A program made the translations under genes and the position numbers. Shown piece after piece: positions 19,973-29,736 of a stretch of DNA of 64,000 bases (position 1 is its first letter; each line of letters begins with the position of its first letter). Origin of the DNA: Clostridium estertheticum. Its GTDB lineage: Bacteria; Bacillota; Clostridia; Clostridiales; Clostridiaceae. Below the pieces are notes generated by a model. It worked only from the letters and a program-made list of their open reading frames with translations. It was not told where the DNA came from and ran no database searches. The stretch covers positions 3,658,001-3,722,000 of the forward strand of contig NZ_CP086239.1 in the NCBI RefSeq assembly GCF_026650985.1, written 5' to 3'.

Positions 19973-20686
19973 TTAATGTTTTTTTTTCTTTTTGATCATA
20001 TTTTTAATTATAATATTACCTTTTAAAATTCCTATTAGGAATAAAAAGCTCATTATTACTCCTATCGTTATTAAACTTGTAACATCTTTTGAATATATTT
20101 TCTCCCCAAAATAAGATGATATAAAAATTCCTGGAACTCTACCTAGTGTTGAATATATGCAAAAATCTTTAAAAGAAATATTTGATACACCACATATATA
20201 CGCTAGTGCATCCTTAGGTATTCCCGGAATTAAATAAAACATGAATACAACAATCCTTTTACTTCCCACATCTAGTATTTTTTTAAAGAATTTTATTTCC
20301 TTTTTTAACATCAATTTTTCCACTAGTGGTTTGCAATAGTCCTTAGCAATAAGATATACTATTATGCTTCCTAAAGTAATCCCAATTAAAGATATCACTC
20401 CACCCCAAAAAACACCAAAAATATATCCCCCAGCAATTTGTATAAATTCTCCCGGAATAAAAAAAACTACTACTTGTAAAACCTGCATAAGTATGAAGAC
20501 TAAAACACTGAAATTGCCGTAAGAAAGAACAATTTCTTTCATCATATTAGGATTTTTTATTATATACGAGTACTTGAAAGAATACTCATATCCTATATAT
20601 AAGAAAACCAATAAAATTACTATTATTACTATATGTTGTTTATGTCTTAATAGCTTTATCCTTATATAATCCCATACTCTTTTCAT
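19973..20686 (-). CDS. TVP38/TMEM64 family membrane protein (VTT domain)
   Basis: 237 aa, a DedA-superfamily protein. Membrane helices occur around residues 20-35, 50-75 and 85-110, with two more near the C-terminus. The core VTT pattern is visible: FFIPGEFIQIAGGYIFG, GITLGSIIVYLIAK and YLIPGIPKDALAY. DedA/VTT proteins act in lipid scrambling or membrane homeostasis; the specific role here is unknown. GGATGGAG precedes the ATG. It is transcribed alone; its stop lies 20 bases from that of the convergent DUF1461 gene. Confidence 0.85.
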   Translation of the reverse strand: MKRVWDYIRIKLLRHKQHIVIIVILLVFLYIGYEYSFKYSYIIKNPNMMKEIVLSYGNFSVLVFILMQVLQVVVFFIPGEFIQIAGGYIFGVFWGGVISLIGITLGSIIVYLIAKDYCKPLVEKLMLKKEIKFFKKILDVGSKRIVVFMFYLIPGIPKDALAYICGVSNISFKDFCIYSTLGRVPGIFISSYFGEKIYSKDVTSLITIGVIMSFLFLIGILKGNIIIKNMIKKKKKH

Positions 20687-20773
20687 AGTTCTCCATCCTC
20701 TTCATTTTTATAAGGTTCAATAGTAGTCCATAACTTTATATTTCATTTGTTATTTTGCTTAATCTTCATTAAT

Positions 20774-21655
20774 TTATTCTATTTTAATATTATTTTCTCT
20801 TGCATAATAAAATAAATACTGTTGTGCAAAACCTGCTAAGTTTTCAAACTTATCTCTAGCAAAAATTCTTATTTTAGGTAGTGACACATCTGGTGCTAAA
20901 TAAAAAAACTGCATTGCTCTCTTAACCCACACGTCCACTGGGAAAGCAGAATATTTTTGCATGGAAAACAACATGATACAATCAGAAACCTTTGGTCCAA
21001 TACCGCTTAGTTTTTGTAACTCTTGGTGGCAAATATCATCATCACATGATTTAACAAATTCCAAGTTTATTTCATCTGCATATATTCTATGCACTGCATC
21101 CTTTACATATTTAGATCTGAAACCTAGACCACAACTTTGAATTTCCTCAATAGATGCTTTATCTAATTCTGCTGCTGTTGGGAACGTATAGTATGTATCA
21201 CCTTTATACTCTATTGCTTTTCCCCATTTTTCGCTTAACCTGTTTATAGCTCTTTTTATCATAGGTATTCTATTGTTCGAAGAAATTATAAATGATATTG
21301 TAAGTTCAAATGGTTCCTGCTGAAGTAGTCTAATCCCATAACCAAAGTTAACTGATCTTTCAAGAAGTGGATCTTTTCGAAATTTTTCTTTAATAACCGT
21401 ATACTCTCTTTTAAGATCAAAATAATCACACCAAATCATTTCAAATTCTTCTTCATTTATATTATATATTTTTACTTCCATCTCATTCTTTTCTACTTCT
21501 ATTACCTTTCCATATGCCACCCCTATATAGTTACCATTCTCTTGCTTGTTCCATCTAAAACATTGTCCACATTCAAATATATGGGCTAATTCGAAGTTAT
21601 CTACACCTTTTATGATAATACCCTTATCAAATGATTCAACCTTTTTATAATCCAT
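20774..21655 (-). CDS. OGG1-type 8-oxoguanine DNA glycosylase
   Basis: 293 aa. The N-terminal 8-oxoG glycosylase domain contains ECGQCFRWNKQ; the helix-hairpin-helix GPD region reads LSGIGPKVSDCIMLF with the Schiff-base Lys, followed by the catalytic Asp in AFPVDVWVKRAM. It removes oxidised guanine and cuts the strand in base-excision repair. The start is set at ATG 21655, 8 bases after AAGGAAAGG. A longer reading frame reaching 21769 would have to run through the nfn terminator hairpin and has no ribosome binding site. Confidence 0.88.
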   Translation of the reverse strand: MDYKKVESFDKGIIIKGVDNFELAHIFECGQCFRWNKQENGNYIGVAYGKVIEVEKNEMEVKIYNINEEEFEMIWCDYFDLKREYTVIKEKFRKDPLLERSVNFGYGIRLLQQEPFELTISFIISSNNRIPMIKRAINRLSEKWGKAIEYKGDTYYTFPTAAELDKASIEEIQSCGLGFRSKYVKDAVHRIYADEINLEFVKSCDDDICHQELQKLSGIGPKVSDCIMLFSMQKYSAFPVDVWVKRAMQFFYLAPDVSLPKIRIFARDKFENLAGFAQQYLFYYARENNIKIE

Positions 21656-21729
21656 AGTTTTTTTCCTTTCCTTAATCCTTATTATAATTTCCCAATAAAT
21701 GATAATAAAATTCATTATTTTAAAAAAAC

Positions 21730-21757
21730 AACTCCATAAACCTTTGTTTATGGAGTT
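21730..21757 (-). terminator. Terminator of nfnAB
   Basis: An 11-bp stem (AACTCCATAAA with its complement) followed by GTTTTTTTA on the minus strand, 17 bases after the stop of the large subunit. Confidence 0.78.
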
Positions 21758-21773
21758 ATTTAAGTCCAATTTA

Positions 21774-23156
21774 TTAGTTTGTTAACATTTCATCTATAGC
21801 TTTAGCAGCTTTTTTGCCCGCTTCCATAGCTAGTATAACTGTAGCCGCTCCTGAAACTGCATCTCCACCAGCATATACATTCTTTTTAGATGTTAATCCA
21901 GTTTCATCCTCTGCAATTATGCACTTACGTTTATTAATATCTAAACCTTCTGTTGTCAAAGGTATTAATGGATTTGGTGATGTCCCTAAAGACATTATAA
22001 CTGTATTAACATCCATTATAAATTCTGAGCCTTCAATAGCTATAGGTCTTCTTCTTCCTGAGGCATCAGGCTCACCTAACTCCATTCTTATGCACTTCAT
22101 TCCTATAACATTACCTTTTTCATCACCTAGGATTTCAATTGGGTTAACAAGTAGATCCATTATAACCCCTTCTTCTTTTGCATGATGTACTTCCTCAACT
22201 CTTGCAGGAAGTTCTGATTCTGATCTTCTGTATACTATGTGTCCTTCTGCTCCAAGTCTCACTGCTGTACGCACAGAGTCCATAGCAACATTTCCTCCAC
22301 CTACAACCGCAACCTTTTCGCCTGTTCTTATAGGTGTCTGATATCCTTCTTTATATGCTTTCATTAAATTATTTCTAGTTAAATACTCATTAGCAGAAAA
22401 CACTCCATTTAAATTTTCTCCCGGTATTCCCATAAACATTGGTAGTCCTGCACCAGAACCAATAAATACAGCTTTAAAATCTTCATCTTCCATCAATTGG
22501 TCTATTGTTACAGTTCGTCCCACAATAACATTTGTTTCTAATTTGACGCCTAATTTTTTAACATTTTCAACTTCATGTTTTACTACTGTTTCTTTTGGAA
22601 GCCTAAATTCTGGTATACCATATACCAAAACTCCACCAGCTTCATGAAGTGCCTCGAAAATAGTCACATCGTATCCAGCTTTTGCTAAATCTCCTGCGCA
22701 AGTAAGTCCTGATGGACCACTTCCTACCACTGCAACCTTAATACCATTTTTAGGTTTAGTTTCTGAAAGATCGACATTATGTACCCTTGAGTAATCCCCT
22801 ACAAATCTTTCAAGTTTACCTATAGCTATTGCGTCTCCTTTTATTCCTAGGATACACTTGCTCTCACATTGAGTTTCTTGTGGACAAACCCTACCACAAA
22901 CCGCAGGAAGTGCACTATATTTAGCTATCACCTTAACTGCCTCTACAAATTCTTTATTCTTAACATGCTTAATAAAACCGGGAATATCTATTGCAACAGG
23001 GCATTTACTAACACACATTGGTTTTTTACAGTTTAAACATCTTGTAGCTTCCTTAACTGCTTCATCCTCTGTATATCCTAAACATACCTCCGCAAAATTA
23101 GTTGCTCTTATTTTTGGATCTTGCTCTTCTATTGGAACTCTCTTCATCTTATCCAT
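21774..23156 (-). CDS. NfnB-type NADPH-binding subunit (GltA-like flavoprotein)
   Basis: 460 aa, related to the glutamate synthase small subunit. The N-terminus has two [4Fe-4S] cysteine groups (CLNCKKPMC..KCP and CGRVCPQ...CESKC), then two Rossmann motifs, VVGSGPSGLTCAGD (about 143) and VVGGGNVAMDS (about 284). Together with the next-upstream gene it matches NfnAB, the electron-bifurcating NADH-dependent ferredoxin:NADP+ oxidoreductase of clostridia. The same architecture occurs in sulfide dehydrogenase, so the name rests on the lineage and on the adjoining butyrate genes. Its ATG overlaps the upstream stop as TAATG, showing translational coupling. Confidence 0.85.
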   Translation of the reverse strand: MDKMKRVPIEEQDPKIRATNFAEVCLGYTEDEAVKEATRCLNCKKPMCVSKCPVAIDIPGFIKHVKNKEFVEAVKVIAKYSALPAVCGRVCPQETQCESKCILGIKGDAIAIGKLERFVGDYSRVHNVDLSETKPKNGIKVAVVGSGPSGLTCAGDLAKAGYDVTIFEALHEAGGVLVYGIPEFRLPKETVVKHEVENVKKLGVKLETNVIVGRTVTIDQLMEDEDFKAVFIGSGAGLPMFMGIPGENLNGVFSANEYLTRNNLMKAYKEGYQTPIRTGEKVAVVGGGNVAMDSVRTAVRLGAEGHIVYRRSESELPARVEEVHHAKEEGVIMDLLVNPIEILGDEKGNVIGMKCIRMELGEPDASGRRRPIAIEGSEFIMDVNTVIMSLGTSPNPLIPLTTEGLDINKRKCIIAEDETGLTSKKNVYAGGDAVSGAATVILAMEAGKKAAKAIDEMLTN

Positions 23157-24025
23157 TATTTAGTACCTCCTAAACCACATCCGGCTTTAATGCCTTCATT
23201 TTTAGAAATTTCTTGTGTTTTGTACATTGCTTGTCTTCTCATTGCTTCCTCAAAATTAACCTTATGACCATCAAATTCTGGTCCATCAACGCAGGCGAAC
23301 TTAGTTTTGCCGTCTACAGTAATCCTGCAGGCTCCACACATTCCTGTCCCATCTACCATAATAGGATTCATGCTTACAATAGTTGATATACCAAGCTCTT
23401 CAGTTAATTTGCAAACAAATTTCATCATTATCATTGGTCCAATAGCAACAACTAAATCATATTTTTTACCTTCATTTTGGACTAATTCTTTTAATTTATT
23501 TGTAACAAGTCCCTTATATCCATAAGAACCGTCATCTGTACATGGATATACATTTCCCGCTACTTTCTTCATTTCTTCTTCCATAATTACATATTCTTTA
23601 GCTTTAGCGCCTATTATTACATCTGCCTTTACGCCTTGAGAGTTAAGCCATTTAACCTGAGGATAAACTGGAGCAGTTCCAAGACCTCCTGCTACAAATA
23701 CGATTTTCTTTTTCTTTAACTCTTCAATACTTTCACTCATTAATTCTGATGCTTGTCCAAGAGGTCCTACAAAATCTGAAAATGAATCCCCAATTTCATA
23801 GTTTTCCATTTCTTTTGTTGAGCAGCCTATAGTTTGAACTACTATAGTAACTGTACCTCTTTCGGCATCAAAATCACTTATTGTTAACGGTATTCTCTCA
23901 CCTTTTTCATCCATTTTTATTATTATAAACTGACCAGGTTGTGCTGATTTAGCGACTCTTGGTGCCTCAATATCCATTAAAAATATTTGTGGTGCTAATG
24001 CTTTTTTTCCAACTATTTTATACAT
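23156..24025 (-). CDS. NfnA-type FAD/[2Fe-2S] subunit
   Basis: 289 aa, a ferredoxin:NAD(P) reductase-like protein of the dihydroorotate dehydrogenase K family. It has a FAD-binding barrel (GQFIIIK, LTISD, GCSTKEM), an NAD-binding domain (VAGGLGTAPV, about residue 107) and a C-terminal [2Fe-2S] site DGTGMCGACR with a further Cys in KFACVDGPEF. In NfnAB this subunit binds NAD(H) while NfnB binds NADP(H). GGAGG precedes the ATG. First gene of the two-gene unit; I could not find a Rex-like site in its upstream region. Confidence 0.85.
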   Translation of the reverse strand: MYKIVGKKALAPQIFLMDIEAPRVAKSAQPGQFIIIKMDEKGERIPLTISDFDAERGTVTIVVQTIGCSTKEMENYEIGDSFSDFVGPLGQASELMSESIEELKKKKIVFVAGGLGTAPVYPQVKWLNSQGVKADVIIGAKAKEYVIMEEEMKKVAGNVYPCTDDGSYGYKGLVTNKLKELVQNEGKKYDLVVAIGPMIMMKFVCKLTEELGISTIVSMNPIMVDGTGMCGACRITVDGKTKFACVDGPEFDGHKVNFEEAMRRQAMYKTQEISKNEGIKAGCGLGGTK

Positions 24026-24182
24026 TTATTTACCTCCACATCTTTCTATTATTTTAGCCTACTTATGTACCATTAAAATTTTCATTATGTTAAGATATTT
24101 GTACTATCTTTATTTTACCACAAAAATCTAAAGTATATTAAAACGTTAAATTTAATTTCAAATAAAATTTTATATTAAAATA

Positions 24183-24228
24183 GACAGATAGTGAAGAGCA
24201 TAACTTACCAATGCTATTACTATCTGTC
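24183..24228 (-). terminator. Terminator of the alcohol dehydrogenase gene
   Basis: Outer arms GACAGATAGT and ACTATCTGTC with inner AGCAT/ATGCT pairing; the minus strand continues T-rich. Confidence 0.65.
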
Positions 24229-24290
24229 CATTGTTAATTATTAACTAATGTACATTGACAAAACTTTTACAATAATTATTTAATTTCATA

Positions 24291-25457
24291 TTAGAAATTA
24301 ACTTTTTCACCAGTAAATGAACATGTTAATACTTTTTTCATCTCATCTAAATTTATTGGTCTTGGATTTGATCCTGTACATGCATCTTTTAAAGCATTCT
24401 CAGCTATAAAATCTAAATTAGCATCAAACTCTTCTTTAGTCATACCATTTTCAGAGAAAGATAATGGTATATTTAGAGTCTTATTTAAATCCTTTATCAT
24501 ATCAGTTAATGAATTTATTAATTCATCATCTGTATTCCCAGCAAGTTTTAATGTTCTAGCGATTGTAGCATATCTATCTCCACAAGATTTCTTATTAAAA
24601 TCTATAACATGTGGAAGTAGTATTGCATTTGCAAGACCATGTGCAACGTGGAATACACCACCTATTTTATGCGCCATACTATGAGATATTCCTAGTAATG
24701 CATTTGAAAATGCCATTCCTGCAAGGCATTGTGCCATATGCATCTCATTTCTTGCTTCTACATTACCTTCAAATGATTTTACTAAATTCTCCTTAATCAT
24801 AGTTATAGCTTGCATTGCAAGTGGGTCTGAGAAATAAGAATGAAGTCCTGCAACATAAGCCTCAAGTGCATGAGTTAATGCATCCATACCTGTGTGTGCT
24901 GTTAATTTTGGTGGCATTGTTTGAGCTAGTGATGGATCAATTATAGCTACATCCGGAGTTAAGTTGAAATCTGCTAAAGGATATTTTATTTTTGCTTTAT
25001 AGTCAGTAATTACTGAAAATGCTGTAACTTCTGATGCTGTTCCACTAGTTGATGGTATAGCTATAAATTTAGCCTTTTGTCTTAAGTCTGGAATACCAAA
25101 TGGTATAACAGCTTGTTCAAAAGTAAATTCTGGATATTCATAGAAAATCCACATAGCTTTTGCTGCATCAATTGGTGAACCCCCACCTATTGAAACTATT
25201 AAGTCTGGCTCAAATTCCCTCATAACTGCTGCGCCGCTCATAACTGTATCAACTGAAGGATCTGGTTCCACTCCAGTAATATGTTTAACTTCAATTCCGG
25301 CTTCATTTAAATAAGCTTCAACCTTATCTAAAAATCCAAATTTTTTCATAGAACTTCCGCCAGTAACTATTACCGCTTTTTTACCTTTTAGGGTTTTTAA
25401 GACTTCTAAAGAATTTTCTCCAAAATAAATATCTCTTGGTAAAGTAAATCTATTCAT
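24291..25457 (-). CDS. Iron-containing alcohol dehydrogenase
   Basis: 388 aa, similar in layout to the C-terminal domain of AdhE and to NAD(P)H-dependent butanol/ethanol dehydrogenases. The cofactor loop is SIGGGSPIDAAKAMW (about 95); metal ligands lie in MDALTHALEAY and AHGLANAILLPHV, all intact. It probably reduces an aldehyde to alcohol to regenerate NAD+; the exact substrate is not clear. The start is ATG 25457, 7 bases after GGAGGG, rather than the upstream ATG at 25472. Its promoter overlaps a Rex-like operator, tying it to the NADH/NAD+ ratio. Confidence 0.88.
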   Translation of the reverse strand: MNRFTLPRDIYFGENSLEVLKTLKGKKAVIVTGGSSMKKFGFLDKVEAYLNEAGIEVKHITGVEPDPSVDTVMSGAAVMREFEPDLIVSIGGGSPIDAAKAMWIFYEYPEFTFEQAVIPFGIPDLRQKAKFIAIPSTSGTASEVTAFSVITDYKAKIKYPLADFNLTPDVAIIDPSLAQTMPPKLTAHTGMDALTHALEAYVAGLHSYFSDPLAMQAITMIKENLVKSFEGNVEARNEMHMAQCLAGMAFSNALLGISHSMAHKIGGVFHVAHGLANAILLPHVIDFNKKSCGDRYATIARTLKLAGNTDDELINSLTDMIKDLNKTLNIPLSFSENGMTKEEFDANLDFIAENALKDACTGSNPRPINLDEMKKVLTCSFTGEKVNF

Positions 25458-25550
25458 TATATATCCCTCCATTTTTAAATGTAATCGTATGTATTTTTAC
25501 ACATTATATTTAGCAATGCTTGTACCACTGTTTTCTATTTATACGTTATA

Positions 25551-25585
25551 TTGTTAATAATATATCACTTACAGTATAAAGTCAA
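25551..25585 (-). promoter_or_regulatory. Promoter of the alcohol dehydrogenase gene with overlapping Rex-like operator
   Basis: -35 TTGACT (25580-25585), 17-base spacer, -10 TATTAT (25557-25562). TTGTTAATAATATATCAC (25551-25568) covers the -10. Fifteen of its 18 bases equal the site before crt, and the left half is a perfect TTGTTAA. Binding there would block RNA polymerase. Confidence 0.6.
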
Positions 25586-25658
25586 CATACTAATAGTTAA
25601 CTTTAGAAATTATTTACATATTGTTTATATTTCTCTATACTATATATATAAATAATAA

Positions 25659-25697
25659 AGAAGGCACTATAACCATATTTAAGTTATAATGCCTTCT
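25659..25697 (-). terminator. Terminator of the butyryl-CoA operon
   Basis: A 15-bp stem (AGAAGGCACTATAAC with one mismatch) 24 bases after the hbd stop; the minus strand continues CTTTATTATTT. Confidence 0.68.
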
Positions 25698-25720
25698 ATT
25701 ATTTATTTAAAATTAATATC

Positions 25721-26569
25721 TTATTTTGAATAATCAAAGATACCTTTTTTAGTTTTTCTTCCAAGTAATCCGCCTCTAACATATTTTCTTAAAAGGCTAT
25801 GAGCTCTGTACTTAGTATCTCCAGTCTCAGTATATAAAACATCCATGATAGCAAGACATACATCAAGACCTATAAGATCTCCGAGTGCTAGAGGTCCCAT
25901 TGGATGATTAGCGCCAAGTTTCATTGCTTTATCTATATCTTCTGCAGATGCTATACCTTCTGCCATAATTCCTACAGCTTCGTTGATCATTGGAATTAAT
26001 ATTCTATTTACAACAAAACCAGGAGCTTCAGCAACTTCTACTGGATCCTTACCTATAGCAATTGCAATTTCTTTAACTGCATCAAAAGTTTCAGTTGATG
26101 TAGCCATTCCTTTGATTATCTCTACAAGTTTCATCATTGGAGCTGGATTAAAGAAATGCATTCCTATAACTTTATCAGGTCTCTTTGTAGCAGCTCCTAC
26201 TTCAGTTATAGAAAGTGATGATGTGTTTGATGCTAAAATAGTTTCTGGTTTACAGATTGAATCAAGTTCTGCAAAAATTTCTTTCTTTATTTTCATAATT
26301 TCTACAGCTGCTTCAACTACTAAATCACAGTCTGCTGCTAATTTCATATCAGTAGTTCCTGTAACTCTTGAAAGTATTTCTTCCATTTGTGCTTCAGTTA
26401 TTTTTTCTTTTTTAACTGATCTTTCTAAGTTCTTTTTAATTGTAGCAAGTCCTCTATCAACGAATTCATCTTTAATATCTCTCATTATTACTTCGCATCC
26501 ATTAGCTGCAAATGTTTGAACAATACCTGCTCCCATAGTTCCAGCGCCAAGTACAAAAATCTTTTTCAT
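25721..26569 (-). CDS. hbd: 3-hydroxybutyryl-CoA dehydrogenase
   Basis: 282 aa. It reduces acetoacetyl-CoA to 3-hydroxybutyryl-CoA with NAD(P)H in butyrate formation. The N-terminal Rossmann motif is [11 protein letters not shown] (residues 5-15); the catalytic His lies in [16 protein letters not shown] and the conserved Asn in [13 protein letters not shown]. The C-terminus [11 protein letters not shown] is complete. AAGGGGTG precedes the ATG. Last gene of crt-bcd-etfB-etfA-hbd, separated from etfA by 141 bases that hold a large hairpin. Confidence 0.96.
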   Translation of the reverse strand: MKKIFVLGAGTMGAGIVQTFAANGCEVIMRDIKDEFVDRGLATIKKNLERSVKKEKITEAQMEEILSRVTGTTDMKLAADCDLVVEAAVEIMKIKKEIFAELDSICKPETILASNTSSLSITEVGAATKRPDKVIGMHFFNPAPMMKLVEIIKGMATSTETFDAVKEIAIAIGKDPVEVAEAPGFVVNRILIPMINEAVGIMAEGIASAEDIDKAMKLGANHPMGPLALGDLIGLDVCLAIMDVLYTETGDTKYRAHSLLRKYVRGGLLGRKTKKGIFDYSK

Positions 26570-26642
26570 AAAAACACACCCCTTAAATTTTATTATTTTA
26601 AAAATCTTATTTTAGTTACAACAAGACGTAGTATACTTTTTT

Positions 26643-26685
26643 AAAACTTACTTTAATGCTATTTTTTAGCATTAAAGCAAGTTTT
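26643..26685 (-). promoter_or_regulatory. Intercistronic hairpin between etfA and hbd
   Basis: An 18-bp stem with one mismatch. On the minus strand the base of the stem is followed by A-rich, not T-rich, sequence, so it is a poor terminator. It may protect or process the message and set hbd levels apart from the upstream genes. Confidence 0.5.
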
Positions 26686-26710
26686 CTTAAATTACTATTA
26701 TAAAATAAAC

Positions 26711-27718
26711 CTATTTATTTTTTAATGTATTAATCTGAGCTATCATTTCTGGAATTACTTTCAAAAAGTCTCCAGCTATTGCTACATCAGCAGCTTTCAT
26801 GATAGGTGCAGTTGCATCTTTATTTATAGCTATTATGAAATCAGAATCTTGCATACCAGCTAAATGCTGAATTGCTCCTGAGATACCGCAAGCTATATAT
26901 ACAGTTGGTCTTACAGTTTTTCCTGTTTGACCTACTTGTACGGCTTTATCTATCCAACCATTTTCAACTGCTGCTCTTGATGCTCCTACTACACCATCTA
27001 AAGTAGCTGCAAGTTTTTCAAGCAAAGCAAAGTTTTCTTTACTTCCAACTCCACGACCACCAGATACTATAATATTAGCTTCTCCGATATCGGCTAAAAC
27101 TGAAGCAACTTTTACAATATCAACAGTTTTAGTTCTGATATCTGATTCTTTTAAATTTACAGTAACTTTTTCAACTGGGCAAGTTCTAGAAGCATCTCTA
27201 GCTAATTTTTCGAAAACTCCTGGTCTAATAGTAGCCATTTGTGGTCTATGATCTGCACAAACTATAGTAGCCATTAGGTTTCCACCAAATGCTGGTCTTG
27301 TCATCATTAAATTATTGTTTTCTGTATCTATATCTAATGAAGTACAATCAGCAGTTAAACCTGTTGAAAGTCTTGCTGATATTCTTGGTCCTAAATCTCT
27401 TCCTAAATAAGTTGCTCCAACAAATATTACTCCTGGTTTTCTCTCATTTGCAAGATCACATATAACTTTTGCATATGCATCAGTTGTAAAATGACCTAGT
27501 AGTGGACTACTCGCAACTATTACCTTATCAGCTCCAAATGCTACAAGTTCGCGAGCCATATCATCTGTTTTATCGCCAAGTAGTACAGCTGTTAACTCTT
27601 CTCCTAATTTATCTGCAATTTCTCGTCCCTTACCTAAAAGTTCGAAAGAAATTTTTTGAAGTTCTCCGTCTCTTTGTTCAGCGAAGACCCATACGCCTTT
27701 GTAATCTGCTATATTCAT
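26711..27718 (-). CDS. etfA: Electron transfer flavoprotein, alpha subunit
   Basis: 335 aa, full length. The C-terminal FAD-binding domain has IIVSGGRGVGSKENF (about 217) and QVGQTGKTVRP, then YIACGISGAIQHLAG. In clostridia EtfAB joins Bcd in a complex that couples crotonyl-CoA reduction by NADH to ferredoxin reduction. The gene starts 20 bases after the etfB stop with a GGAGG site, consistent with one message. Confidence 0.96.
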   Translation of the reverse strand: MNIADYKGVWVFAEQRDGELQKISFELLGKGREIADKLGEELTAVLLGDKTDDMARELVAFGADKVIVASSPLLGHFTTDAYAKVICDLANERKPGVIFVGATYLGRDLGPRISARLSTGLTADCTSLDIDTENNNLMMTRPAFGGNLMATIVCADHRPQMATIRPGVFEKLARDASRTCPVEKVTVNLKESDIRTKTVDIVKVASVLADIGEANIIVSGGRGVGSKENFALLEKLAATLDGVVGASRAAVENGWIDKAVQVGQTGKTVRPTVYIACGISGAIQHLAGMQDSDFIIAINKDATAPIMKAADVAIAGDFLKVIPEMIAQINTLKNK

Positions 27719-27738
27719 TGATTGCTCCCTCCTACATT

Positions 27739-28521
27739 TTAGATAAAGTGATTTTCTTTTAATTTTGAAACTGCATATAAAGCAGCTTCAGCTGCTGGTA
27801 ATTGTATTAATTCGCCTTTTCCCTTAGGTTCTTTAGTCATTGACTTTTTAACCTTTGTTGGTGAACCTTTAAGTCCGAGTATAGCTATGTCTGCTCCGAT
27901 ATCTGCTGCACTCCAAACTTTTACTTCTTTGTTTTGGAACATTTCAAAAATGTTTTTTATGTTCATATATCTTGGTTCATTTAATTCTTTTATAGCTGTT
28001 AAAAGAACAGGAGTTTTAACTTCGATATCTTCATATCCATCTTCCCATGCTCTTCTAACTTTTAATCCGCCCTTAATTACGTCAACTTTTTCAACGTATG
28101 TTATTTGTGCAAGATTTAAATGCTCTGCAATTTCAGGTCCAACTTGCGCTGTATCTCCATCAATTGCTTGTCTTCCAGCAAATACTACATCGTAGTCTAA
28201 TTTCTTTAAAGTTGCAGCAAGTGCATGTGATGTAGCTAAAGTATCTGCTCCTGCAAATGCACGATCTGATACGAGTATTGCTTCATCAGCACCCATAGCT
28301 AAAGCTTCTCTTAATGCTTTTTCTGCTTGAGGTGGTCCCATGCTAATTACAGTCACGTGCGCACCATGTTCATCTTTTAATCTTAATGATTCTTCTAATG
28401 CATTTTTATCATCTGGATTTATTATTGATGGAACGCCTTCTCTTATAAGGGTTCCTGTTTTAGGATCTATTTTAACTTCGTTTGTATCTGGAACTTGTTT
28501 TAAACATACAACTATATTCAT
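27739..28521 (-). CDS. etfB: Electron transfer flavoprotein, beta subunit
   Basis: 260 aa. It opens with MNIVVCLKQVPDTNEVKI and contains the conserved AGRQAIDGDTAQVGPEIAEHL (first 20 residues of the ETF beta signature region, near residue 120). In bifurcating EtfAB this subunit carries the flavin that receives electrons from NADH. It begins 11 bases after the bcd stop and ends 20 bases before etfA, in the standard clostridial order. Confidence 0.96.
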   Translation of the reverse strand: MNIVVCLKQVPDTNEVKIDPKTGTLIREGVPSIINPDDKNALEESLRLKDEHGAHVTVISMGPPQAEKALREALAMGADEAILVSDRAFAGADTLATSHALAATLKKLDYDVVFAGRQAIDGDTAQVGPEIAEHLNLAQITYVEKVDVIKGGLKVRRAWEDGYEDIEVKTPVLLTAIKELNEPRYMNIKNIFEMFQNKEVKVWSAADIGADIAILGLKGSPTKVKKSMTKEPKGKGELIQLPAAEAALYAVSKLKENHFI

Positions 28522-28532
28522 TTAATTTCCTC

Positions 28533-29672
28533 CTACTTTAATAGATTTCCAGCTATAACCATTCTTTGAACTTCTGAAGTTCCTTCATATATTTCAGTTA
28601 TCTTAGCATCTCTCATCATTCTTTCTAATGGATATTCTTTAGTATATCCATATCCTCCGAAGATTTGAACAGCTTTTGTTGTAACTTCCATAGCAGTTTC
28701 TGATGCAAACAATTTTGCTCTTGCAGCTTCTACTGTATATGATAAACCAGCATCTTTATTAAATGCAGCTTTATAAACTAAAAGTTTAGCAGCTTCAATT
28801 TTAACATCAAGTTCTGCAACCATCCATTGAAGTCCTTGGAATGCTGCAAGTGGTTTTCCAAATTGTTTTCTTTCTTTCATATATTTAGTAGCTTCTTCTA
28901 GTGCTCCTTCAGCAATTCCTAGAGCTTGAGCAGCTACACCAATTCTTCCACCATCAAGAGTTTTCATTGCAATACCGAAACCTCTTCCTTCTTTTCCAAG
29001 CATGTTTTCTTTTGGAACTATACAGTTCTCAAATACAAGCTCAGTTGTTGATGATGCTCTTATTCCTAATTTATCTTCATGTTTACCTATTGAGAATCCA
29101 GGGAAATCTTTTTCAACTATAAAAGCTGTAATTCCTCTTGTTCCCTTAGTTTTATCTGTCATAGCAAAAACTACAAATGTATCTGCTACTCCACCATTTG
29201 TGATAAATATTTTTGAACCATTTAATATATAGTTATCACCATCTAAAGTTGCTGTAGTCTGTTGTCCAGACGCATCAGTACCGGCATTAGGCTCAGTTAA
29301 TCCAAAAGCTCCTAATTTTTCGCCAGTTGCAAGTGGTACTAGATATTTCATTTTTTGATCTTCTGTTCCAAAAGCATCTATTGGACCTGCACATAATGAT
29401 GTATGAGCTGATAAGATAACTCCTGTTGTTGCACATGCTTTTGATAATTCTTCAACAGCAATAATATATGATAAATTATTTCCACCAGCGCCACCATATT
29501 TAGTTGCTATTGGGATACCCATCATATGGTATCTAGCCATTTTTTCTACAGTTTCGCTAGGAAATCTTTCTGTAACATCTATCTCCGCAGCTAAAGGTTT
29601 AACTTCGTTTAATGCGAATTCACTTACCATCTGTTTTACAAATTCTTGTTCTTTTGTCAATGTAAAATTCAT
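28533..29672 (-). CDS. bcd: Butyryl-CoA dehydrogenase
   Basis: 379 aa acyl-CoA dehydrogenase. Motifs: [17 protein letters not shown] (FAD/substrate contacts, about 125), [20 protein letters not shown] and the catalytic Glu in [13 protein letters not shown] near residue 367. It reduces crotonyl-CoA to butyryl-CoA; with EtfAB the drop in potential drives ferredoxin reduction. AGGAGG sits before the ATG. Second gene of the crt operon, 64 bases after crt. Confidence 0.96.
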   Translation of the reverse strand: MNFTLTKEQEFVKQMVSEFALNEVKPLAAEIDVTERFPSETVEKMARYHMMGIPIATKYGGAGGNNLSYIIAVEELSKACATTGVILSAHTSLCAGPIDAFGTEDQKMKYLVPLATGEKLGAFGLTEPNAGTDASGQQTTATLDGDNYILNGSKIFITNGGVADTFVVFAMTDKTKGTRGITAFIVEKDFPGFSIGKHEDKLGIRASSTTELVFENCIVPKENMLGKEGRGFGIAMKTLDGGRIGVAAQALGIAEGALEEATKYMKERKQFGKPLAAFQGLQWMVAELDVKIEAAKLLVYKAAFNKDAGLSYTVEAARAKLFASETAMEVTTKAVQIFGGYGYTKEYPLERMMRDAKITEIYEGTSEVQRMVIAGNLLK

Positions 29673-29736
29673 GAACCTTCCTCCTCGCTATTCTCTGAGG
29701 TAGCTAAGCTACCTATATTTTAACAGAATACTTAAA

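Noticed and set aside
21656-21769. N-terminal extension of the OGG-type glycosylase
   Set aside because: It passes through the nfnAB terminator and has no ribosome binding site; ATG 21655 does.
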